Below, piece by piece: positions 12,295-38,880 of a DNA stretch of 64,000 bases (the stretch's first letter is position 1; each line of letters begins with the position of its first letter). The DNA lies in NCBI RefSeq assembly GCF_002234675.1, contig NC_019866.2:3640642-3704641 (forward strand), in the 5' to 3' direction. The notes under the pieces were generated by a model. The model was not told where the DNA came from. It saw only the letters and a program-made list of their open reading frames with translations, and did no database searches. The DNA comes from Oryzias latipes (Eukaryota; Chordata; Actinopteri; Beloniformes; Adrianichthyidae). Both the position numbers and the translations under genes were made by a program.

Positions 12295-13015
12295 GACAAC
12301 TCTCTCATAGGAGCGATCGCCCACCTCTCTCTGTCTTCCTCTTTTTTTCCTGGCTGTCTCTCTCCTTCTTCTGCTGCTGCTGCTTTTTCATTTTCTTTGT
12401 CGTGACACCCACTCACCCATCAACCCATGCAATCACCCACTTTGATTTCTAAACAGGGGAATTTAATTGTTCCCTTTACCAAAATGATCTACCTTTCTTA
12501 TTTTTTTTTTTTTTTCTGAGCGTGTGACATCTGGCAGAGAAGCCCCTCCAGCAAGATCTTGGAGGTCAGTTCAGTGTCTTGTTCTCACTCTTTAGGGTTT
12601 TTTTTTTTTAATTTTCATGCTACTTCTCTTTTGCCTGCAGCCATTTCAACAGCGACAATATAAGATGTGTGATAAGATCAAAACTTCAAAGTCTTTTGGT
12701 GGCCAAGGCTCTCCCAAGAGTGTCGCTTCAAGTCATGCCTAGTCCATGAAGGTGACATCCACTGGATTTGTTCCAGTGTGGAAATGTTAGAGCCAGTTTT
12801 GAGTGATAGGGGTCAAAGTTGTTGGACTTCTTTTCCGAACAGAACTTTCCGTGAGTTCCAAATTTTTGAAACTTTTGGGAAAAAAGGCAGCCTTGGCTGG
12901 CATCCAGTAAATCCTGGTCAACAGGTCAACAGCATGAAGGAACCCCTATGTGTATGATGGCGCCAACCTCGAATTGCCGTAAAGCCCTTCAACAAGAACA
13001 ATCCCAATTTTTAGG

Positions 13016-13560
13016 TGTCAGTGGCTGCATTTCCATCACACATATGCGCAAAACTCTATCAAAATTCTAGAAATATTTAAAAAAATACTATTTTGCAATT
13101 ACACTGTTTCCAATAATTCAAAATTATGAAAAAAAAACACAAACCACCTCCAACGATAAGTCATTAATAAAATGAGACCGACGTGAGGAATCCTCTGATT
13201 TACAGCAGAGACATTTAAATTTCTGCCACAGCACTGGCGCTAATTGTCGTCCATCAAAGGAGACGTTGGCGTCCTATTCAGGACATGGAGCGGCGAGCTC
13301 CTTTGGCGTGGGATGAAGCCATTTTGGGAAATTGTGGTTGGTGATTTTACAGCAGAGCTGTGGATCCAACAGTTCCCCTTTTGATGAGCTGTTTCATTGC
13401 AGTTTTGAGAAATATATAAATTTCGATTTGCCTAAAAAAAACACCTCTTCTAAGAGCAAAAACTTTTTTTTTTTTTAATTTTTGTGTTTCCATTAGTTAA
13501 ATTAACATCGCAATTACAATTTGCACAATTTTGTAGTCAATGGAAATGCAGCAATTGACA
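13016..13560. mobile_element. Short inverted-repeat DNA transposon (MITE)
   Basis: The left end TGTCAGTGGCTGCATTTCCAT and the reverse complement of the right end, TGTCAATTGCTGCATTTCCAT, match at 18 of 21 positions, giving terminal inverted repeats around a 545-bp body. No transposase frame is intact. The superfamily (hAT or PIF/Harbinger-like) was not settled. Confidence 0.65.
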
Positions 13561-15354
13561 GGATTTTACTTTGAAGGCTCCTGAAATCAACCACTTAATC
13601 AATCACTAAATATATAGACGATATTTCATCAGCATGTTGTAGATTTTACAGTGGTTGACATAAAGGAATGATGAAAGGAATTATTTAAGATCTAATTTAA
13701 AAAGGTGTATTTTTAATTTCTGTTAAAAAAATAAACGACTATACAAATAATAGATACAACCCTTCACTAATTCATCACCAAACTCCTCTCTTCTGTTTTT
13801 GTGACAACAATGTAGATTTAAACTTAACTTTTTGGCTCAGTATTTCTGAAACTCACCACAGAGTAAACATAGTTAGTACTGACTTGTCAAGGAGCAGCTC
13901 CTCCACATATATTTCCTATAGGGGGTCAGCTCACAGAAAAACTCAACAAATTCGCTTCAGTTTCAATTCGTGGTTAAAAAAAAACTTTTATGATATTTTC
14001 CTGTAAGGGTTTTGGTTTTTCGGGCCCATTTTCTGAGTCTTCTACTATATGTTTCATTAAAATTTGATGCTTTTTTTTTTACTCTGTGGAAGAAGAATTT
14101 CACTGAAATTTTGAGCTAACCTTAAATGATTTTAAAAGTTAAAGTTTCCCACACATTACTTAAAAAGACGGTCTGTTTCTCTCGATAATTCAGAAAAACA
14201 AATAAGTAGAATAACTAAAACAAAATTTTGAACTGGAACTCTGAAGTTTAATCAAAGTGAGGGAAGCTGCTGAGTTTTTCTCTTCAAGCTCGCGACTGCG
14301 TCATTGTGTTCATCTCGTCACTTGATACACAGTTATTATGGAAGATATTGATTAAAGCTGCTTTAAACTGCGTGCATTAGCTTCCCTAGTTTGGATTTAC
14401 TTTGCCCGTCAAGCTTTCGATCACTTATAAATCACCAGAAAGTCCTACTCTTTGCAAAAGCTTTTTTTTTTGCTTCATTTAAGTGATGAAAACCAGACTT
14501 TCAGACTTAATGTGAAAAAAAGCAGACTTCTGCAAGATTTTTCTCCTCTTGGTTTGTCTGGGTTATGAATTTTTGAGGGCATCAAATGTCAGTCTGATTG
14601 GTGGGAGAAAAAGCTCTGACTCACTCCAGGCTATGCTGGAAGTTGAAGCTGTTGTTTTCTGCGATTCCGAGACAGAATAATTTGTGTGACTTTGAGTTTC
14701 TGTCTGTAATTTATTGTCTTGCTGTGCCACTGTGGAGCCGTGGTTCTCCAGTAGAAAGCCACATGGTTGATCTATTAGTCTTTGTGTTAAACATTGTGTT
14801 TCCGGGGAGTTTGTCTGTTCGGGAAAAGTCCACCTCGGCCGCAGAGCTCAATCATTTTTGTTCTTCTACAGTGACACACTTTGGTCTATATTTCATGTCC
14901 CTTTGACTAAACTGCTCTGCTGTTGAGATGCCCACATTAAAGTTTGATGCACTCCTTGTGTATGGATTTAGCTGCCATGCCAGCAGAGCACTTTGCCTTG
15001 AGAGAGAAATTAAACCCCCGAGGTTATTCTAAGATAGATTAAATAGGGAGGAGAGCTAAGACTGTTGGGCTCGTGGGAGGGGCGCCACCCAAATATAGAG
15101 AGTCTGCCAAATGCCAGCCGGGCAGAAGCAAAGAGGCCGGCCTTTCGGATTCCTGCCGGCGTGGGGGGGGTTGCAGGAATTCAAGGATGTGTGCAGAGAT
15201 GTCTCTCCTGCTTGTGTCTGTGAGTGGGCGTGCTCGAGTTTGTCTGCACAGGTTGCACACTTACAGATGAAAAGCTTCAATCGCTTCTCTGCTGAAGAGG
15301 AAAACTGAGAAGAGGAAAAAAAAAGAAATGTTTGCTTTGGCATTGAACTTGCTT
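13561..15354. other. Unassigned DNA
   Basis: AT-rich sequence with several T and A homopolymers and a GC-richer patch at 15060-15260. Open frames up to about 100 codons have no domain or splice support. Confidence 0.4.
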
Positions 15355-15358
15355 ATTC

Positions 15359-15434
15359 GTGTCTTTTTCTGATGTTCCTGAGCTGAGAGTGAAGGCAGAG
15401 GTAAACAAAGGCAGGTAGAACACAAAACACCTTC
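15359..15434 (+). repeat. Dispersed repeat, copy A (direct pair with 18421)
   Basis: About 75 bp beginning 'gtctttttctgatgttcctg', with 'gagctgagagtgaaggcag' and 'acacaaaacaccttc' further on, recur at 18421-18494 with few differences and in the same orientation. It is probably a fragment of a dispersed element. Confidence 0.7.
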
Positions 15435-15737
15435 AGAGGACGGGATGAGGGGGATTAGGGATGGGAATCGTTCAAACACAGAGCGAGAAAACCTTGTTTG
15501 CTACGTCTCACATGTTTGGTTACTCGAGCTGATGAGCAGCAATTAGACAGCAGTTAATTAACTCTGGCCATCAAACTGAAACTGAGGGAAAGGAGGAGGA
15601 GCACATGAGCTAGAGGGGGAAAGAGTTGGGGGGATTGAGAGAGATGGTTGAGTGACCTGGGAAGCACAGACGCTGTTATCGTCAGGGGAAGTTCATGTGT
15701 GCATGCAAATGAGGGGTGTGTACCTCCAGATGGGACC

Positions 15738-15760
15738 GTGCATGTGTGTGTGTGTGTGTT
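15738..15760. repeat. Short TG microsatellite
   Basis: A run of about nine TG units within otherwise unassigned DNA. Confidence 0.8.
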
Positions 15761-18050
15761 CCAGCAGAGGGAGCTGTGTAGGTCCGTGTCACTGTAAGTG
15801 CTCTACATGACCATCTGGCTCTCTCTGTCAGAGTGGATGCTGAACCTTCAGTTAACCCGCTCCCTGCCAGCATCCTCGGCTCACGAAATCAGCCCATTAG
15901 TAGATACCATATTGTCTGACTCCAGCCACATGGAGAAAAGCCTCCATTCTGTTTGTTTTCATCTCAGGAAACTAATTGGTGAATAGTTTGGACTTCATAA
16001 TCCCGGGCGTAGATGAGTGATGGTGCACTGCCTGAGCCGCTGTGGCTCCTCTCTGACCAGACTGGGCCTCTGGCCCAGGAGAGGAGGGAGCAAACGGTTA
16101 ATTTCGCATTCTGAGTGCTGATGCAGTGTTCCAGCTGAAGCCTTTGGAGAATCTCCTGCTTTCTCTCTCTCTCACACATATACACACCCACAAATGCACA
16201 CCACACTGTTTGCCAGGCAGCTTGCTGCCCCCGCTTTAATTAGGCTAATTGAAATGCGAGAATAACCATTTTCTTGATTGCTAACTTTTTTTTTTTTTTT
16301 GAAGTGGGGCGATGAAATGAAAGCCACACTGAAATGTAAAGAAGAGACAGTTCTGCCTTTTTCCTGCATCACATCGGACCCTCTCCACTTGAACCTTTAG
16401 CATTCTAGTTGTTGCTTCCTTGCCTCTGCCCCCCCGGGAGGGAAGCGTCCCCCGCCAGTGGCTCCAGTGTTGTTAAGCCAGAGAGTCAAGTAAGATTTTC
16501 CACACATCCTTGAGACAAATTGTCAGACACTCTTTGCGCTTAAGTGCTTTTGGCAGGTCTACAGGTGGTTGGGCAGCTTTTCCTGTGTTGATGGGTTCTC
16601 TGGAAACCCACTGTGGACCTTTAGCTGTGATGAGGAGCGTCCCCAGGGCAGTCTGTGTTCACAGAAAACAGAAAAAAAACCCAAAACAAGTGGGTTTTGG
16701 GGAGAATAAGCCATAATTCTGACTCATTTGCATGCATTTTCCGACAGAAAGACAATAAAGTCATGGATGCACATGCTTTTTAGCCGTGCAGAAGAAGCTG
16801 CAACACCTCTAACATCTATTATGCTGCATGTACACATTATGCATACACACAGGCATTTGCAGATCAATGTGATTTCCTCAAGAACATCTCTAAACGTAAT
16901 GAGTCATTGAACTGACTTCTGCTGCTTTCTTAATCTGGCCGGTGTCAGCAGCGCTCTCCATGGCAACCTGAAGTTCTGGTTGTCACCTCTTGAGATATGA
17001 GGAAATAAAGAAATTTTCCCATCATGCCTCCACTCCACAGGGATTTTTTTTATCCTGAAGTCAGGCCTGTGAAGGTTTGTGTTGCTGATCTTTTAGCGCC
17101 CTCTGCTGAGAAAAGAAAGAATTTCAAGTCAAAGAAAGGCAGAACATTGATCTTATTAAAGGAGTGTTTGTAGTTGATAGAGTTGCTTGGGTTCATAAAC
17201 AACCATGGATTGGCTGTGTGGGGTCAGGCCTGCTCTGAGAAGTATGTCCGTGTATTGACCTGACAGAGATCAATACCAGACTGAGGTTCATTTAGAATTT
17301 TGAGAGCTTACTGCACCATTGAACTTCATGAGGTTATTAGCATGCAAATGAGGAGTTTCCACTTTGCTCATTCAAACTAAAGCCTGGTGACGCCTGCATA
17401 TTTACACTGCACCTCCAGAGTGAATAAAATACATTTTATTGCAGAGTTTTCCAATTAGTTCTTTCAAAATAAAGGTCACTTTTAACTGAGATTTAGATTG
17501 ACAGATGTAGTTTTGCGTCTGAAGTGCGAAATATCACATCAGCCGTTCATATCCATGTTATGAACATAACATGTTCATATCCATGTTATGTTCGTATCCT
17601 AAACAAAATTTGTTGTCACACATCATCCTGAGCGAGACCTCATCTGAAGAGCTTTTCAAAATAAACAACTTTCTGGGTACTCCTGTGTTCTAAAAAGCCA
17701 CAGCTAATTATATGACACAGTCTTTGTTCCACTGTTGAAGCTCCAGATCTCCTGACCATGACTCAACAGAAGCATCAGGTAAGGTTCAATGCAACAACGT
17801 CTGTTCAGATGAAAACAAATCATTATGCTGATGTGGAGACAAGGCACGAGCATTGATGAAGGTTCTTTAGGTGCATACAGATGTGCTGCATTGTTCAAAC
17901 CGCCACTTTCAATGAAAAGTCTATGGAAATGCGCCTAGACCAGAATTTTGGGCTTCCATGTCTAAAACTCCCATGATTGAGCGTGAAACGCAAGTTTTTA
18001 AGTGAGGTCACAGGCTCTACGGCGGTTACTATTCGGGTGTTCATTAATTG
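15761..18050. other. Unassigned DNA
   Basis: No supported gene. A short direct duplication, 'atatccatgttatg', occurs twice near 17550-17590 around 'aacataacatg'. Nothing else stands out. Confidence 0.4.
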
Positions 18051-18051
18051 T

Positions 18052-18290
18052 CAATTCAATTCAATTCAATTTTATTTATATAAACCAATATTACAACAAT
18101 GGTCGTCTCAATGGGGTTCATACCGGTATTATTGTCTGCTGAAAGTTCAACCAGTTGAACATTATCACGCTGAACCGCTCCAACGCAGCACTGTGACCAA
18201 TCAGGAGCTTGGATTTGGTAGTGACGTGTGGGTGGCGTCCACTTCAAAACACGGAACAAAGGACAAATTAACCATAAGGGGTTTGTCTCT
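18052..18290. mobile_element. Probable teleost dispersed repeat fragment
   Basis: Starts with a TCAAT run followed by 'ttttatttatata' and 'caatggtcgtctcaatgggg', a composition I associate with abundant fish interspersed repeats. The family and exact ends were not determined. The 18421-18494 direct-repeat copy lies just downstream. Confidence 0.35.
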
Positions 18291-18420
18291 GTTCAGAATA
18301 ATATGAGACCAAGATGGACATTTATAGGAACAAAGCTTTGAAAACGAAAAACCTGGAGGAAGAGTTACGGGATTTTCACCAGTTTGACATTTCCCTCAGA
18401 GCCTCTACCCATTGTAGGTG

Positions 18421-18494
18421 GCTTTTTCTGATGCTCCAGAGCTGAGAGTGAAGGCAGCGGTAAATAAAGGCAGGTGAAACACAAAACACCTTCT
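18421..18494 (+). repeat. Dispersed repeat, copy B (direct pair with 15359)
   Basis: Near-identical to 15359-15434 over about 75 bp, same orientation, 3 kb apart. The flanking sequences differ, so this is a dispersed repeat rather than a segmental duplication. Confidence 0.7.
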
Positions 18495-20400
18495 GTTTAC
18501 TAGCGAACGAGCGCTAGTAAACAGTAAAAACACAAAAGAAGAAGAATCCCCTCCCTGCCGCTACCATGCGGGTAGCGCATGTCTGGGGCAGTGTAACACA
18601 ACCGGCTGAATACAAATTCATGAAACCATGTATCTAACATATGTGCGTCTTAAATGCATCACAGTGTGAATACAGCTTCACACTGCCGCTACAATCTGCG
18701 CATGGATGAAATTTCTGTCTTCCGTGATACCTGCTGTGTGATATGGCCTACTACTTCAAAAGTGTTTCTTGCAGTCGTCATCCGTCAAAGTGCGCAGATG
18801 TCCTTCCACCGACGGGTCTTCAGAGGGGAATTGGGTTTTGAGCTGTTCAAAAATTTTGGACGGTTGCAGTTCATGCATGGGTATCATGCGTCATGCATGA
18901 TATCTCTACCAATAGTGGCTGGTTGGTCGCTAATAGATGCCAATCTCAAAGAGACGCCAGCTCCTCTTTAAGAGCCTAGTGGTCGATCAGAACGCAGAAG
19001 CCTGAAATTCTGGTCTACACAGCTTAATCACCAGTAAATGCAGCCGGTGTGCAAGCACCTTAAAGGACTTTTCAAGTATTTACCACCGATAAATAACTTT
19101 CATATCGCGTATACGGTGCACAAATCACACGAAAGGTTCTTAGGCCTAATTGATGCACGACTCACTAATAAAATGCACATTAACAGCCCAATAATCACGC
19201 ACGGTTGATGCATCACTCGCGCAGTGTGTGACGGGTATGTAAATCTGCTGCTCTTTCACCCTTCCTGCTGTCTACAGTGACGGGGGTCTCCCGCTGGGTT
19301 CTCCCCAGCTGCGGCTCCAGTTGGGGGTCCCCGTCTCGGCCTTCAGTCACACCTGAAACCCGCCTCCATCTAAATCCTTAAAGTCATTCACCTTCAACTC
19401 TACTCACCTACCCTCACCGCTCAACTTGACTTCCTTTCATCAAATCCTCTTAGTTACATTTTTTTAATGAGGCCCTCTGACCTTAAACTGATGAAACTGA
19501 ACTCATATGCATTTTCTTTATTAGTTCAGCTGTTAAGATTTTTTTTTTTTACTACGGTGATGTGTTAGAAGGTTGAAAGAGGCGGATCTAAGCTGAGAAC
19601 AACAAAGCTTGATATCATCCTTTTCTTTCTGAGTTCTCTTCTTCATGAGGTGTTTTCTGTGATGACATCAGTGTCGTTTCATCCCAGGCTTCTCGTCTAG
19701 CAATCATCCCATTGAGTCACCCTTCTGCAGGGCTCCCTCGTGGTCGTCTGTTTCTGCGGTGACTTCATCGACTTAGAGCGTGGCTTGACCCGGACACGGC
19801 TTTCCTGACACAGACATGCAGCAGACTGGTGGCTGCTGCTTCAGTGTGGGGACGACTGTGACACACGGCAGCTGTGGACGTGTTGGCAGGCAGGTCTGTG
19901 AGTCTGAGCTGATGATGGCTCACGCATCCTCTCCACGCTGTTCCTGTTCCCTCATCCAAGACTCAAGCACTTGATATCTGAGCTGCAAATTTATTCCCCA
20001 AACTGTTTGGAAATTCAGTCAGTTTGCAAGACAAGAACAGATTTATTTATCTTTGAAATTAAAGACAAAAAGGGTTTTCCTGGGAAGTTTTCTTACTTTG
20101 GTGGTTTTGTTTTATTTACAGACATACATACAGCATTTTTCATTCCAACCCTTATCTGGACTGAAAGGATGAGACTAAACATCTGATGGCAAACAGCAAT
20201 TATCAGTCTCATCTGAGTGTTGCGCACCGCGTCTGCAACATGTTTGGACCTGGCGCAGATGCTGACATGATCCTAATCACAATGTTAAGATCTCTGTGAT
20301 CCACTGAATCAGAGTATAATAAAAATGTCACTTCTGTTGAAAGGAAATGTTAAAAAACAGCCCATGAGTTAAAACCCAGCATCAAGTTACGTCTTTAAGA
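18495..20400. other. Unassigned intergenic DNA downstream of PACSIN
   Basis: No supported gene. The region around 19080-19250 is relatively CpG-rich with repeated short motifs and may be transposon-derived; 19270-19440 is GC-rich. Open frames lack domains. Confidence 0.35.
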
Positions 20401-20402
20401 TG

Positions 20403-20875
20403 TTTATTTATCATTCAAATGACGGTGAAAAACATCTTTTGATGAAAAAAATAATAGTTAAAATGTAGTAACTGAAACTTCTACCCGAAAGTACATTAAA
20501 CAGGTAAAACAGATTTTTTTTTAACAACAAAAACAAAAGAGAAAAGCTTTTTTTTGTGTGTTTTATAGCTGATCTCATTTTACTCTGTCAGCATGTTTGT
20601 GACTGTATACAAAAAATAAATCTAAAAAATAAAAACGGTGATTCTGAACTCACCACACGTGTCGGTGCACCTTTACATTCCAGCATGGATTCCTTATATT
20701 AAAGCATTCTTAACATATTGATTTGATGCATTCTGAATGAACTGAAACATTGTGTCCTTCGAAAGGTTGCGAGCCTGAAAGCTTTGGTGTCGACCTCTAC
20801 AGAAATGATCTCTGTGTCTCTGTGAAACACAGAACCATGCCTTTTGGAAATTCCTAACATTCTGTCTGCATTCCA
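20403..20875 (-). other. pacsin3: PACSIN 3' untranslated region (inferred)
   Basis: Sequence downstream of the PACSIN stop codon on the minus strand. The first AATAAA in that direction is at 20408-20403 and is a reasonable polyadenylation signal. The true cleavage site is unknown, and further signals lie below. Confidence 0.4.
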
Positions 20876-34196
<13,321 letters not shown>

Positions 34197-35629
34197 CTTG
34201 TTCCCTAAGAGAGAAAGAAGTGAGTTGATGCACGCGTTGACCTTTGTGACTTCATCCTTCACTGACAGGAAATGATGGCTAAGGTTCCAGCGTCAATGAG
34301 GGATTAAATGTGCAAAAAACATTCCTTCGTGAAATAGCCTCAATTATTTGATAATAATTGAATAATTTAGCACAAAAAAAACACTTTTTAATGCTTCTGT
34401 TTAATGCTTCAGCATTTTGGATTTAGGAGCAGAACCACAGCTCTGTATTGGGGCCTCTCACGTTTGTAACAAACACACCTTTTTCAGCCTGAGGGGTGGA
34501 TTTTTGTGTTTACTGCCATTCTTGCTTGGTGATACTGAAGTCAAGTGAGGAAACTCTCCTGTCAAGATCATTGGTAGTTCCACCTAACTAGTCAGTTCTA
34601 ATTATTTTATGAATACAATTTAAAAATATAACTTTGGAAGGAAGAAAGAGTGTGGTGAAGGTTTCTTTTTTGGTGTTCCTCTCTAAAAACGTAACTTTGC
34701 ATCTGGTTATATCATTCCTGCACACAAATATTTGCAGTTTTGTTAGTTCCTGCTGATGGAAATATCTGTAGAAGCCATTAGAGCATCTGATAAAAACTCC
34801 AGCATTCCCTAAAAAGGCATCAGCAGTAACCTTCATTGCAAGTTTTAGCTTTATTCTACTGTGCAGCATTTTGCATTTGGTGAATGGCTAAATGTTAAGT
34901 TTGTAAACCATCTTTAGCTCCAACTGCATCTTGAGTTCACCTACTCAACTTCTACGACCACAGAAATCTGATAACTGGGAACAATCAGATATCTGCAATG
35001 TTCAAACATGGTGCATTTAAATTCAGTTCAGCCATTGGATGATTTGAAAACGTCTTTTATGAGATTTATTTTACTTTATAAAGGATGACAGAACGTAAGA
35101 CCCAAACTGTCTGGTTTGTTTAAAACAATCTAACGGTCATTCATTCCCTCACTGAACTTCATAAAGATGTTTTGACACTTTGTGACATCAATGCTATTTC
35201 TTTAGGTTTAGTTTGTTGATTTGCACACATTAAAAACACAAAATAAATCACATCAATTGATAACAGAAGACATAAAGAGGGAAGAAATAGGATTACTCCA
35301 AAAACATCTTTAAGTGTGTAAAATCAGATGATCTCCATCTAAATGATTTTAAGGTATTCTGTTTTTATGATCAATTGATCAATCATTTAAAGAGTAAGAA
35401 GGAGGTTTGAATGTTGAATTTTTTGAAATACATTTTCCAGACGTCTGTAGCTATGACTAATGATGAGCTCAGAACACACCAGCAAACGCGTGCATGCTAC
35501 TTCCCAGATTAGCAACCTGAACCTTCTCGAAATAAAACAGCAACTGTAGGTCAACACGGCCGCTCATCCTCAAGTCTGTGGCAGAGGAGCTTTGATTCAG
35601 CTTTTAATAGAAAGGAAAAACTTAAAGCA

Positions 35630-35700
35630 GGCGTGTGCAAACTCCGGCCAAATGCGACCTGTGTTCACATTTCTATCGGCTCACAGGCTCCTTTAATAAA
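35630..35700. mobile_element. Probable hAT-type element end
   Basis: 'gcaggcgtgtgcaaactccggcc' resembles the left terminus shared by many vertebrate hAT elements (CAGnGGTGTgCAAACTnnGGCC). Only the end is recognisable. Confidence 0.4.
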
Positions 35701-36417
35701 ATCAATAATATGCAGCCCCAAGCATTTTCTAAAAACTACGTGTACGGTTTCTAATTAATGATTTTTTTATTTTATTTACTTGTCCTGTCCAACAGCTGAG
35801 CAGACAGATAGGAGCTGAAGGCATCTTGTGTTGGACAGATTTTACTATTACCATTGGGGTTTTTGGATCAACTGACACACAAGGTGTGTATTTGTGTAAA
35901 CCCCTTTTGTGATTTAGGCTAAACTTTATTTATTGATCCTTTTTTATTGTGGAACTGGACGAAAAAGAAGAACAGGAAAGAAAGGAGGGATGATAGAGAG
36001 AGGGGGAAAGGGAACAGCAGAAAGGGGAAAAGGGGTGTTAAGGAAATCTGGAGGATGATTACAGAAGTGGTGGGGAAGTTCAATCATTAAGCAACAAGCA
36101 GCAGCGGTAGCCAGGGCCCCCCCAACACCGGCACGGTTGTGCGACCTCTCTGTGACACTTCCCAGCTCACTTTTAAAATGTTAACTCTAAATAAAAGAGG
36201 AAAGTTGACAGTGAGGGCCACCGCTTCCAGGACAAGTAGAAACTTGCCATAGTTCAAGAATGAAACATAAAACGACTGTATCTGCCTAATATGCAAAGAG
36301 GCTACGATTTATTTCAAAGAGTTCAATATCAAGAAGGACTTCCAGACAAGAAATGCTAAATACGACAAGCCAACTGGGACTAAAAGGTGCAGAAAATTGA
36401 TAAAAAGAAACTATCAT

Positions 36418-36945
36418 GTTTCCTGGACTATACGTTTTTCTGGACTTTAAGTCGCAGCAGCCAAAATATGCAAGAAGAAAAAATGGGACAAATTTACTTT
36501 GCAAACTGCGGTAACAAGAACACACATTTAATCAAATTATAAAGACGGAACAGATAACAACAAAAATAGACTGAATATGTGCACACGTCACTACCATAAC
36601 ATGAAACATAGGAGGAATGTAGTATATTAGTGCCACATATGAACAATTATTCAGATATCCACAGCATAAAGAATGCTAACATGTCAATCAAATACATTGT
36701 AATCCTTCAGATCACTAAATCTGTTGAATTTCTCAATTTTGGAACAATCCTCCAAGGCCGACGTGTGATTGAGTGACACTTCTTTTTCTGCATTGCTGTC
36801 AGAAGCAAATACAGATGCATGTGCCCACAGTGCCCTCTACTGTATTTGGTTTTTTAAGAATCACATTTAAGTCGCAAACTCCGGTCAAAGTATGCAAGAA
36901 GAAAATCTGCGATTTATACTCTGAAAAATGTGGTAATTTAGGTAA
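36418..36945. mobile_element. Dispersed non-autonomous element, ends rich in 'taagtcgca'
   Basis: Starts 'catgtttcctggactatac' with 'tttaagtcgcag' and 'atgcaagaagaaa'. It ends with 'tttaagtcgcaaactccgg', 'atgcaagaagaaa' and 'tttatactctgaaaaatg'. This is the pattern of a common teleost repeat whose ends read 'ggactataagtcgc'. There is no coding capacity. Confidence 0.45.
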
Positions 36946-38599
36946 AACAACATTTAAATCTATTACATTTTAATTATGCCATTGCAATTTGCATTTAATG
37001 TTATTAAAATAGTTCAAAGAACATCAGGATGAGTGGTTGGTCCTCAAACATTTTACTCACACCAAAATCATATTTGCAAAACGTTTGGACACCCTAAACT
37101 TTAAGGATCGGACAGATTTGAATGAGTTTGCATGACTCTGCGTGGCCTTTAAAGCTCCTCGACGTCCTCCTCATTCCGTTTGTTGTCTTTCATTGGATTT
37201 TCATGCATCATGTTACACCGTAAAAAAGATCTCACAACAGCAGCCTAGTGCTCCCCCGATGACCTGTTGTGTTTTTATCTGACTCTACTTCTGATTGTAT
37301 TTTTCAAAAAAAAAGAAACTAAGTCAGCATTTTTTTAAATCCGTCATTAAAAGCTGAAGTGCAGCCGAACAGAGCCTTCATTGCTGGCTTGTTTTTTGCA
37401 CCATCTCTCCTCGCAGCAACCTTCAGGCGCACAATTACATTCAGTGATTTCTGCTGACATCCTGCTGTTCACGCGGCGTCACATGCTCTGCTCAGAGAAC
37501 AACCTCCGAGGCTCTGGAGGTCCAAATCTTCCCCAGCCTCGCTTCGTTTTCTCTGTGCCACTGTGGGTTTGTGGTAGATTACACAACACTGTGATCTGCA
37601 GGAGGTCACAAGTAATGAATAGCATCCCTTTCAACCTCTGACCTTTAACTTCCTGAGTCCCCGTTCCTCAATAGCTGCTCCTCCTAAAGTAAGACTGGAT
37701 TTTTTTGGAGGAAAATGGGGGGTTGGGAGCGCTGACGTCTTGTTCTCATGTCAAATTTTTGGCGCCAGCCTTTGCAAAATTTCCTATAACCTAAAAAGCA
37801 GCTTGCAACCATATTGATGGCTTAAAATTAGCTCTGCGTGCCATTTTGAACAAAGACAAAAGAAAACAGCTTTTTGTCAGATTGATTTGATCTCCATTTG
37901 GGCCTTTCACAGGTTTTTTTGTTTGTTTTTTACCAATTCTGAGAAATCCATCTGGAATCGGTTATGCTAGCCACACAGCCAATTCAAACATGAGTTCATA
38001 GCTTTAGTAATCAAGATAAACAGGCCCTGAGAGGGTGGGATTGACCCAGATTTTCCTGTCATTGATTTAAGACTCAACCCTTCCAAGATAATGTGGAAGA
38101 AACAAAAAGCACGTCTCATTTTTTGACAAGTTTTCCCCTCAGGAATGTTTCACTTTAAGAAAAGGATGGGAATTTTGTCTTTTTATGCTGTATTACTCTC
38201 TTTTAAAGTTGAATCAAAAGCAGGACTCATCCCCCTATGGGAACACACCAGAATTCAGCATGGATCCTCTGAGTCAGAGGTACATTTGTCCCATCAGAAG
38301 TTCAGGTGTGGATCCAGGGAGTTGCTTAAAACCTTCTAGCAGGACAAACTAAACTTGAAACTGATAAAAGGCTCCATCTGGAGCTCCCAGCCTGCTAAAC
38401 CCTTTCACCCTGTTCTGCAGCACGCTCTCCCTCCTCCCTCTGACCCGTTTCATCTGTCGCACATAACTCAGCGCACATTGCAAAGAGGGGAATATATAGT
38501 AACAAATCCACAAAGCAGATAGACAAGATATGCCTCTTGGAGATGTTTTTTAGGTTTTTTTGTGTGAAGGCGTTCAAAAATATGTAACTTTTTCCTCAC

Positions 38600-38880
38600 C
38601 TTTTGGTCCCTCCTGAGTTTTCCTTCTCTTCAGTTGTGCAAAAGTTCTTTGGTAGTCCTTCTCTCTGCTCCTCCAGCTTTGATTTTCCGCTCATTCAGGA
38701 CACTGCCGCTCCTTCTCTTCCCCTTTCTTTGGCCCACAGCTTGTGTCAGATGAGTTGGCTTCTCTTCTTTTTTTTTCCTTCCTCCCTCCCTCCCTTCCTC
38801 CTCTCCTTCCCTGCCCTGTAAAAGTTCTCCTCCTCTCTCCACCAGCACAGCTGCTTGGTCTTTGGACGTCATCACTTATC
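38600..38880 (-). promoter_or_regulatory. pacsin3: Probable PACSIN promoter and 5'UTR exon
   Basis: On the minus strand a purine-rich, relatively GC-rich stretch ends in GGACCAAAAG followed by GTGAGG, a strong donor at 38599. The next acceptor downstream is the PACSIN start exon at 34204. A CRE-like half site (TGATGACGTCC) lies at about 38870. The exon contains upstream ATGs, one starting MSGKSKLEEQREG, which would be out of frame with the PACSIN start if spliced as proposed. The exact transcription start is not defined. Confidence 0.4.

Larger units (their letters stand above)
34205..38599 (-). other. PACSIN 5' intron
   Basis: No coding exon supported. Contains a hAT-like repeat end near 35630-35700 and a dispersed element at 36418-36945 (both listed). 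The rest is AT-rich. Confidence 0.4.
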
